Shown here one piece after another: positions 54,621-64,000 of a stretch of DNA of 64,000 bases. The notes below the pieces were generated by a model, which ran no database searches, had not been told where the DNA came from, and worked only from the letters and a program-made list of their open reading frames with translations. Location: positions 205,954-269,953 of the forward strand of contig VXAI01000472.1 of assembly GCA_013399305.1 (NCBI GenBank), in the 5' to 3' direction. Every line of letters starts with the position of its first letter. Positions within the stretch are counted from its first letter, which is position 1. Source of the stretch: Rostratula benghalensis (Eukaryota; Chordata; Aves; Charadriiformes; Rostratulidae). A program made the translations under genes and the position numbers.

Positions 54621-56734
54621 GAAGGATAGAAATAAAGCAAGTTTTAAAGAGCAGGTTAAAGAAACGGGCTGGGAATGATATAACTGGTTCTTGATTGGGC
54701 AGGAGCTATAGATATCTGTAGATATTTTGGAAAAGAATCTAATTTTAATTGCTGTGAAAGTAAAAATATTATTTGTTGGTTTTTTTCTTTTTTTGTTTTT
54801 TAATCAGGAAACTAAACCACACCTTGAGACAAGAAGCTGTCAGCAATTTTAACTAATTGGATATAACAAAAGAGTAGTGGAAAGTAGCTGTGGACAGAAA
54901 GATGCTTCTAAAAGTGATTACTTGTGAAGAAACAGTTCAAAGTGAGCTGGGATGCCTGCTCTCACAGAGATGGAACCTGAATATTCAGGTAAGCGGATCT
55001 CCATCTCATTCTGCTCCTGAAAAATCCCCATTTCCTCAAATGCGATGTTTTTCTTGGGCCTTTGCTCTCTGGAATGTCAGATGCCCTTGGTGAGAAGGAT
55101 TTTACCCTTGGCCAAAGTCACAAATGAGAGATTTCATGACGTGATTTCCTGTGCGAGCAAAACTGGGTTTCACTTTAACGACCCACTGAGCCCCTCAGCT
55201 TGGAAGGCTGATGCTCGTTTTCTTGGGCTTTATCTTGGAACCAATTCAGCAAAGTCTTTTTGTCCTAACTTTTATCTAAACACACACACACATACATAAA
55301 AAAAAAGGGGGGGGAGAATAAAAATATACAGTGTCTTCTAGCAAAGGAAAACAAACTCTATCACTCCCTAATTCTGACTCTTCCTCCATCAGCTCTCAGG
55401 AAACCAAGTGAAGGAGGTGAAATGGGTTAATGTGAACTATAATTTCCACTTGGTGAGAAGACCCTGCTCGCTGCCCTGCCCAGTGGGGCTGGAGGTGCCA
55501 TTTCTCACCCAGACAAGCCCAATGGCCTAGTCCTGTGTGAGACACCTCGCCTGGATGGCCAGCTTTCCCACGTGCTTTTAGCTGCTCCCAACAACATCTC
55601 CTGGAAGCTTTTCTTGCACTGTGTCTGCTTTTCCTCACCCATCTGCTGTGAGTTTCACTTGTACTTCATCCACTTGTCCTCATCCAGGACGTGTCTCAGC
55701 CAACAGCAGCCCCTGGTGCCTGGCAAGGACATGGTGCTGTGTGTATCTGCCAGTGCCATCCCACCAGCTCCTCCTGTGCCTTCAAATACCGGTTGAATTC
55801 GACAAGAGGCAGCGCGTGGTGCTCGTGGTGTGGGCTACAACGATGCTATAAATGTTTGGGACACAACTCAATACCACTGGCTTTGTATCTACTCTCTACT
55901 GCTTGGCCAAAGCCTTCTCCAGGGTCACCCGGTGGCCCACGGTGACTTTCTCTTTTTTTTACAGTGTTTTTAAAAACTTTTTCAGTTCCAAGTACCTGCA
56001 GCACTGAGAAGGCTGCCAGAGGGGTTTAAGCACGGCTTCAAGAGCACACTCTGTGCCCTGAGGCACGCCGGTAGGCAGTGCAAAGACACTTAAAAATATA
56101 AAACTCCCACTTTTCAACAAAAGAGAGTTCTCAAACCTGCCCAGACTTTCTATTGGCTTAATTCAGTCCTTGGGATCGTCCTTCATTTGACGGGATTTTC
56201 TTCGACGTTTCATTTTTGAGACATTGCTCCCCATGGAAGTATTTATGGAATCCCCCAGCCCCACCATCCCCGACCCCCACACCTCTAAAGCGCTGAAGTT
56301 CTGAAATCTCCTGCCCTGAAGGCTTTGAATGAGTCCCGTGGTGCTCAGATGACCCCGGTGGAGACTGGCCCCGCAGTCGCTGACTGTGTGAAACGAGAAC
56401 CCCTGATTATTTTCGCAGCCGGCGTTCCCGAGGAGCGATGTCGCAGCAGCTCGGCCCCTCGCCTCCGAAACTCCCCGCCTGTGCAGGCAGGAGGCGTTTC
56501 ATCCGGAGCTGGAACCCATCAGAATTTCCTTTGAGCAGCAGATAAGCAGATTCTGGAGATAGAGAGGCCCCGCTCAAACAGACACCCTGGGCTTCCAGCT
56601 TTCAGAGCAGCCTCCAGGGCAGAGGGGAAGGAAGTATTTCATATTGTGAGCCTAGGACATATAGAGGGAAATAACACTTCAAGGTGCATCACCCACCCTT
56701 AAAGCTACATGCCCTGGGCTGTTCCCCTGCTTCT

Positions 56735-57300
56735 CTTGAGGGTGAGCATCCCCACGATGGCCTTGGCGTGCAGAGGGTCCATGGCATCCTGAGGGGGACA
56801 TCAGGAAGAGTGTGACCAGAAGGTGGAGGGAGGTCTGGAGCCCCCTCCCCACCCCAGTTCAAGAAGGACTGGGAACTGCTGGAAAGGGGACAGTGAAGGA
56901 CCACAAAGATGATTAGAGGCTTGGAGCATCTCTCTCATGGGGAAAGGCTGAGGGACTTGGGTCTTTTTAGTCTGGAGAAGAGAAGGCTGAGGGGGGATCT
57001 GATCAATGCCTAGAAATACTTTTTTCAGTGGTGCCCAGTGATAGGACAAGGGGAAATGGGCACAAACTTGAGAAGTTCCATCTAAATATGAGGAGGAACT
57101 TCTTCACTTTGAGGGTGGCAGGGCCCTGGAAGAGGCTGCCCAGAGTGGGTGTGGGGTCTCCTACTTTGGAGACATAGAAGACCCACTTGGCCAAGCTCCT
57201 GTGGTACTCTGCTCTAGGAGGACCTTCTCTGGCAGGGGGTTGGTGGAGACGATCTCCAGAGGTCCCTTCCAACCCCATCTGGGATTGTGTGTGACACACG
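56735..57300 (+). mobile_element. CR1 LINE 3' fragment, plus orientation
   Basis: Contains GGAAAGGCTGAGGGACTTGG, AGTCTGGAGAAGAGAAGGCT, AGTGGTGCCCAGTGATAGGA and ends GATCTCCAGAGGTCCCTTCC, AACCCCATCTGGGATTGTG. A different subfamily from the 50270 copy. Confidence 0.92.
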
Positions 57301-58148
57301 CAGCAAGGCTAAAGGCTTCCTAAGCCTGGGCAGTGTTTGGTAAGAATTCCTCTGGAACTGGCAACAGAAGAGTTGACTCATTGTGCAGGAAACCTTGTGC
57401 AGGAGAAAGCTGATCGTGGAAAAGCATTGAAAAACCAACTCCTCTTTGTGAACAACCTGCACGGTCAGATTACAGAAGGTAAATCCCTGGAAAAAAACCC
57501 CAATTCCAGCCTTTTCACTGAACGCTGCAGAGCCCAGCTTGCTGGGTCTTGAGCTGTGAAACACGTCAGGGCACGCAGAGGATCCCTTCTCAGAAACTGC
57601 AGCCCTTTTCAGCATCAGCAGAATTGAAAAAAATCTAAGAGTCTCCTCTTTCTGAGAGCCATCAGAAGCAGCGCCCTGCACTCCTCAAACGCAGACTCTC
57701 AGGGCAGACTGGTTCTTGAAAGACCATCTTAGACAAATCAGCAACAAATCAAGTGCAGTAAAAACCAAACCAGGTATTTCTGGAAAAAAAAAAAAACCAC
57801 GATGGAGAAGCATTTCCTGATTTCAGGTAGACCCCGCTGCCCTCTGATGCTAATGAAGAGCAGAGGACCGCGGGCAAGAAGTGAGACCGTGCTCACGGGT
57901 GATACAAAGGCAGAGGTTAGAGGCAGCGAAGCGTGGGTCAAGGGACTCCCTCCTGGTTTCTGGGGACACAAGAAGGACTGACTGTGAAAAAAAAACCCCG
58001 GGACCACCTGCCAGACGTCAGCCGATGAGATGGGGGAACATCCAGTAACGGAGGCTTTGTCCGGGGGTACTCAGCTGGAGAGAGGAAGAGCAGGATAATG
58101 AGCTGCTGTTCAAAGACCTTGAAGTGCAAGGTCAAGCTGTGCTCTGGT

Positions 58149-58169
58149 AGTGTGTGTGTGTGTGTGTGT
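58149..58169. repeat. (TG)n microsatellite
   Basis: About ten TG units. Confidence 0.9.
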
Positions 58170-61100
58170 CACCCCGAGGACGTGTGCCTGTCACCCTGAG
58201 CACCGCTCCCAGAGGAAGCCCCGCATCTTCACAACCCACCACCACCACTGCCACCCCAACCCAGTGAAGGCTGTTACCAGAGGTGGTCTGCTCACAGCTT
58301 CCAGAAACTGCCTCAAGATGGTGCTCCAGCCAATTCTCTGGGTTTTTAGAAAGGTTTGGGCACATTGCAGATGGCTTCTCTGTGCAGGTCTTTGCTTAAC
58401 AGTAACAAACGAGGGTGGACCTCAGACCTTGCCGGGAGCCTCCAGCTGCCTCTGCCAAGCCATTCCTCCCTTTGAAAGGCCCATTCTTTAGGCTGGAAGC
58501 CCCCGAGGGGCTGCTGGGAATGGGTCACAAACAAGATCCCCATAGGAAAGGGGAATTATGGATTCATAACCTTGCCCACTCAGGGTAGGAAAAGCTTATT
58601 TGTCTACCCTGGTTTATAGGTAACCCAGAAAGCAGCAGCTTCATCTTCATGATGGAGGTGTGGAGGAACCTCAGCAGAGTCCCTGTCCCAACCCTGGCCA
58701 GAGAGACCCAGCCCTGGGCAGGCATGGTATTTAATGACTTAGGATACGCAAAATACCCCAACGGGGTAGGACCAAGGCACTGGATCTGTGGCTCCATGGC
58801 CTGTGGGCACAGCACTGAGGACCTTCCTGGTCCCTCTGGTCCCTGGATCTTGCCAAAACATATCCTCCATCCACGCTGGTTTGCAGTGCTGCAGGGAGAA
58901 ACACCAGCAGGAGCCTCATGCTGAGACTGGGTACTTCTGTGCTGCACCCTGAGAGAGAGAAAAAGGGTTAAAAAGAAACTGGAGCAATTTTGTGGAGAAT
59001 AGAAAGAGTTGAGGTCAAAGAGCAAAGTGTTAATGGAAGGTTTCAAGAAGGGGACTTGTGGAGTTCCCCACAGGTAACTCCCCAGAGAAACTCAAACCTG
59101 GAAGGGAAAATTAACCCTATGCGGGCAAGGTTAAGCCTTGCTTTTTAAGTCCGTTGGACAGGAGAGTCTTCTAGCAATCCTTTGCTGCTGGGATGAGGAA
59201 CTGGTGACATTAAACTGGGAAAGGTACTTATTGTTTGCTTCTAGGCTGGAGAAATGCCTGACTTCCCACGGCAGTTGATGGTGCAGGATGCCCTCTTGGT
59301 GCTGGGCAGAAATGCCATGGCTGAGGAGGAGCCAGGCCTCATCCTAACTGGTGTCTTACAGAAGATGCCTTGCTGGTCCCACTCCCAGCACTGGAAACAT
59401 AAGGATCCCCTGTAGAAGTGGTATGGGGACAGAGAACAGCATTAATATAGAGCCGATCCTTCCATTAATCAATTTTTTTTTAATCCCTCCATCATATAGT
59501 ATTTTACTCCCTTTTGTGGGGCAGAACCAGCTCCAGCTCTTCTTTTTTTTTATTAGAGGATCTGAGCAGATGCTGGAAAGGGGCAAATACTCTTTTACAC
59601 CAAGCAATAAAGCTGAGAAGTCCTGGGATCCTACAGGAGCGGTACAGGCAGACATCACCTGAGCCCAGCAGCCGCAGACGGTGGTCAGCAAAGGAGCACC
59701 GGAATCCTGTAGGCCTTAGTCATGGGATAAGCATCAGCCACAGAGAACTCTGCAAAGTGTGTGGAAAAAGGGAAAAAGTGGAGGGCGAATAGAACCCCTG
59801 TGCTCAGGGGGGTGTTCAGCCTGTCTCTCCCACTGCAAGCAGTTCTTTGCCTCCCCTAGGTCCGATTTGCAGGATCCCATGGGCGCAAACAAATCTTCAG
59901 AACGAGATACTTCCCTTGCCCAGCCCACTCTTCCTTCAGCCCTTATCTGCCCTTACCTGTCTCCACTAGGTCGCTTTAAAAGTCCCAGACACTTCCTTCC
60001 TTTGTTTGTCTTGGCCAGAAAGGGAAATGTCTTGTGTGTCAAAGGTTTAGTGCGAATTCCTGTCCAAGCTCTTTAGTCCCTCTGGCCTCAGTAAATCAAA
60101 CTTCTTCTCCTAACTAGGGGTTTGCTCAATCAATCAGACCCTCTCTCCCTTTTCTCCCTCTCCTGCCTGCGCACAGGATCGAGGAGGAAGCGACAAAGGG
60201 TTAAATCCCTCCTGGCTGGTGTGAATTTGGGGCTGGAAAAGAAGTTCTGGGTTTTGAAATGCATGTGCACAGGGCCAGAGTTTCTCCAGGTCTGTGCCAC
60301 AGTCCTGGCTCCACCAAGGGGTGGGCTTGGCTGAGGTGGAGGAAGAGCAGGGGGCAGAAAACAAGCCCTGAAGAAGTGGTGGTTGACAGGGAAAGCACAA
60401 GCGATTAACAGTCAGATTTCAATCCATGGATGATCAAAATCAGGGCCTCTCAGGGAGCATCGGATGCACCAGGACCTCGTGCAGACCTCTCCTGGAAGCC
60501 TTCCCTTTTTCTGCCCTCTCACTCCTCCCATTTTCTCCCCATTCCTGTTACCACCCCAGGCTTTGTCCCATATTTTCTGCATCCCATCAGATGCCTGCAC
60601 CCATGTGGCTGCTCTCGGGACTCAGAGAAAGCTGGAAAAACATCTGATACCGAAGCAGGCAGAGCAAGGAGAGAAGTTTCAGTGCTCCCTGTGCAGGGAG
60701 TACGTGGTGCAGGACTTGAGGTTTCAAAAGAGAAATGTCCCCTTACCAAACCATCCGATGACCCTGCAGGGGTGAAGCTTCCCCTGTGGGTGATGGAGGT
60801 GCTCAGAAGAGTCCCCATTCCCACACGAGGATGGAGTCTTTTTTGGAGCAGGAATTTATGCTGGGATCTGCACAGGGGTTTGGTGAGACCAGAGGGTGCT
60901 GGTAGAGGAGAGCTTTGTTCTCCAGCACATCAGAGCAGCTCTGATGGGGCACGGCACTTGCCTTAAAACTGGCACAGTAAAGCTGGGGGCAAAACTGAGT
61001 GTGGAAAGGGCAATTTTCAGGAACTCCTGGCAGCTCTCGTGCCTGAATTAGCTCCTCTGGGTTGTTTCCCAATGAAGTGCTCTGTGCTGGGTCTGAGCAG

Positions 61101-64000
61101 CGCCTTAAGAGGGATGAAGAGATCGAAGAGCATGGAACATCCATGTCTGGGGTGGGGGACTTTTCTGAGTGTTTCCTGCTCACCCCTTCCTCTTTAGGAA
61201 GACCACCCAGATTTAGAACCTCAAAGCAGAACGCTGGGGGCCCGGTGAGAGGTGTGGGAAGGAGGCACAGCCTTTACGAGCTCTACCTTGAGCAGTGAGA
61301 CACGTTCTAAAGAGAGGTCCTGGCCTCCCATTTTCATCCCAGACCTTTGCCTGCGTTTGGCTGAAACGAAGAGGAGGGGAGGTCTCCACGGGGCGCGGGT
61401 TCAGCAGGTGCAGCCAAAGAGCTTCAGGTGGGGTTTGAAGCCCCCCGAGCCCCGGCAGGGAGGGGTGGGCTGGCTTGGCCACAAGCCTGCAGCGCAGGCA
61501 GCCCTTCGGTTGGGAGCTCCTTCCTTTGCAGATGAAACACCTTGATCTCAGCTCTTCTCACCGAGTCAGCCCGGTGCGGTCGCCCCCCGGAGCGGCCACC
61601 TGACTGCGGGGCGCCGGGTGCCAGCAGCTGCCGAAACCGCAGCCGGAGTGAAGGCGACCTCCCTCTGCCCTGCTCGAGAGGAGGCTGAGATGCACGAAAA
61701 CAAAACCCAGCCAAGGCTGTTCTCACCCTGAACTCTCCTGGCAAACAGGAAACGACGAGCGAGGGTGGAAGAGTAAGCTGACGCGAGCCCTTGGGGTAAC
61801 ACCAGGAACTTACCCCAGACACCACCTGCAGCGGAGCGAAAGAAGTGCTTTCCAGGTAAACCCATCCTTCTGGGTTTACCTGGCCAAGGGACACCTGTAT
61901 CCAAAACAGGGGATGGGGTCGAGCTACTTGTGTTCCCCTCCCTGAGCTCTGTCTTCAGATGAAACGTTAAACTGATGCACCATCTGCCACGGCAGCGGTT
62001 CAGGTGCAAGCGGCTGTTGCCGGAGCTGCCGTTAGAGCCAGGGAGAAAAACTGATGAAGAGCCAAAACACTTGTGGCCAGCAATGGGTCTCCTCCATGCT
62101 AGTGCCACGCCAGCTGGAAAAAAAAAAAATTAAATGAATGAAAAGATAAATAACTAATGAAATAGTAAATAATAAAAAGAAAATTAAAAAGAGAAAAAAA
62201 GTATATGGGATATACAAAACCTTATCAAGCTCCCAGGATGATGATCACGTCACCAGCAGGCATTGGGAAAGGTCCCAGACTGGACTGGGTGATGGACAGG
62301 AGCTGGATTCCAGCTCTGGAGTCAGGAACACTCGAGTCAGGAGCACTCAGATGGGGATCAAAAGGCAGAGGAACAGACAGGGTCCTCCTCGGACATCAGC
62401 CATCGAAGAAAGAGCACTGACCCTTTAATCCCTCAGCTTTTATACTGGCCATGGGGCAGATGGGATGGAAGACCCCAGTTGGTCAGTTTGGGGTCCCCTG
62501 TCCTGTCCCCTGCTCCCCACAGGGGTGACCCCTCGAGACTTCTCCGCTTCCCACCCCCCGGCGGGGCAAATAACGGAATTCCCTGCCCCTGGTTGTTCCA
62601 GCAATAAGGAGAAGCAGGAGCTTCTCTGCACCACCCCTGGGGGGGATCGGGTCTGGTCACCCCGAGAGTGAGCACCTTTCTGACCAATCTGCTCTTAACG
62701 TCAGAGTTCAGTGAGTTAGAAGAGGCCCAGCTAAAAACTAAAATTACTGAGCAGAAAATTGCTTCGTTTCCCCTCAAACCAGGACAGGCTCCCTTGATTC
62801 AGCACCTGCCTGTCCCTGGTGTTTCCATCTACCAGTGACAGTCAGGGTCTGTCACCAAGAGACTCTTCATGGTACAACCAGAGCAAACAGCCATTTTTTG
62901 TAGGTCCTCCAGCTGAGTCCACCCTGGGAATGCCCCTACCTCTGCTCCTCCCAGTCTGTTACTGGAGCCCGGGGCCACCACTGGGATGATGGATTGGAAA
63001 AGGGGCTGTGAAATTTCTCATACATTTCCTGCAAGTTTGGAAGTCAGGCCTCCCCGTGTGACATCTCATCCCTCCTCTTCACAGCTGCTTCTCCTTTTCC
63101 AGCCATAGTCTTCCTGTTTGGCTGGATAACTTATTTATTTATTATTTTGGGGTTCCTTTTTATTTTATTTTTTTTTTTTTTTTGGAAAGGTTGGGGCTTA
63201 CACTTAACAGCTGCACACGATTTTCCCCTGGCTGTGCCTGCTCCCATCGTTATAGATAATACACATGGCCTCAGACAGGCCAAACAAATGGAGCAGGGCT
63301 GGGGTTAATAATCACAAAATGGAGTTCAGCTGTCTCTGAACTGTGATTTACTGGGACCAAGGCCAGGCGAGTTCCTCCTCACACCCTGTGCTGTGGAGAA
63401 CTCCGTGTGGGACCGGCCTTTTCAAAAGGGGGAAGAAAAAAAAATATAATATTTGAAATGCCTCTTTGCTGGCTTGAAACTTGAGAAGATGCAAAGTGCT
63501 TCGAGCAGGTCTTGCTGTTGGATGGGGTCCCCGGGGAGGTGCTGGTGTGACGTTGGAGGGATGTGTTGTGTGCTCTTGTGCCACCTTCTCTGTCCTTGGA
63601 AACTTGGAGAGGGGAGAATGGGTGAGTTTATCCTGGCCCTTGCTCTCCTCTGGGGCTTGTGGAGGCTGGGCTGAGTGGTGGGTACTGGTAGAACCCCACG
63701 AGGAATGTGGTTGTCCTATTGGTCTCAGTTGGTCCCCTCATCCCGGGGAGAAGGTCTGCTCTGGGGCTAGGGGTGTGAGGCTCTGTCAGTCTGTGTCCCC
63801 CCCACCTATTTCTTGTCAGATGTCCACATCCTGGTGTTGGATGTTTTTGTCTGTGTCACATGGACAGAGGCTGGGCATGGCTGTCCCCTTTCCTGAGAGA
63901 TTTTAACCTCCTTGGTGTCCCCTGTGTTGGTGCTGCTCTGTGCAGGCACAGAGTCCCCTGGGTGACCTGCTGGGGTGGGGGGGCTCGTGTCTCTGTGGCC

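Larger units (their letters stand above)
47445..64000. other. Region beyond the IFIT-like gene; no protein-coding gene seen
   Basis: About 16.5 kb. Apart from the listed repeats it has a CA run and G run near 55281-55315, AT-rich low complexity at 62119-62216 and poly-T at 63163-63184. Open frames are short, without domains, and none lies between convincing splice sites. The last 500 bases (63.5-64 kb) become GC-rich without a recognisable exon; a promoter of a gene beyond the edge is possible but unsupported. Confidence 0.55.

Noticed and set aside
60464..60775. C-x2-C frame resembling a zinc finger
   Set aside because: Only one cysteine pair, no histidine pair at finger spacing, no splice context.
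47445..64000. Aquaporin genes (AQP6/AQP5/AQP2), expected after RACGAP1 in mammals
   Set aside because: No N-P-A box coding sequence or six-helix exon was seen on either strand; they are beyond the window or absent.

Overview
The window is vertebrate nuclear DNA from a bird. The gene models match chicken-type proteins (an ASIC1a of exactly 527 residues with the chicken residue numbering), and the interspersed repeats are almost all CR1 LINE pieces, many bounded by the typical ATTCTATG-type CR1 3' terminus. The first 24 kb are GC-rich and dense in simple repeats, as on avian microchromosomes. The gene order ASIC1 (-) / RACGAP1 (+) is the divergent arrangement known from human 12q13.

Layout. 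At 1-19.3 kb, on the minus strand, lies ASIC1, an acid-sensing sodium channel subunit. Nine shared 3' exons (1752-4238) can be joined either to two upstream ASIC1a exons (17590-17785 and 18877-19241) or to one ASIC1b first exon (5002-5625) lying inside the ASIC1a intron. All splice junctions, phases and the 527/548-residue totals close exactly. A 162-base assembly gap (19630-19791) and a CpG-rich block mark the ASIC1a 5' region. From 20.5 to 34.2 kb I see no gene: CR1 pieces, simple repeats, a fresh 94-bp tandem duplication and AT-rich islands that may be regulatory.

From 34.6 to 42.85 kb, on the plus strand, lies RACGAP1 (MgcRacGAP/CYK-4), the centralspindlin GTPase-activating subunit. It has a non-coding first exon and 16 coding exons giving 631 residues. 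Its promoter has two CCAAT boxes plus a TTTGAA-type CHR element, the signature of G2/M genes, with RFX and YY1-type sites just upstream.

Convergent to RACGAP1, on the minus strand at 44.4-47.4 kb, is an intact IFIT-family gene (interferon-induced TPR protein, 439 residues). It keeps the family's peculiar structure of a five-base coding first exon (ATGAG) spliced to one large coding exon, and it has a TATA box and an ISRE-like element in the expected places. An IFIT gene beside RACGAP1, rather than in the usual IFIT locus, is the most notable thing here.

From 47.5 to 64 kb I find no protein-coding gene, only CR1 insertions, an apparent old LINE remnant and low-complexity tracts. The aquaporin genes that follow RACGAP1 in mammals were looked for and not seen. 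The three genes work in unrelated processes (proton-gated Na+ entry in neurons, cytokinesis, antiviral RNA sensing). Their adjacency is syntenic, not functional.
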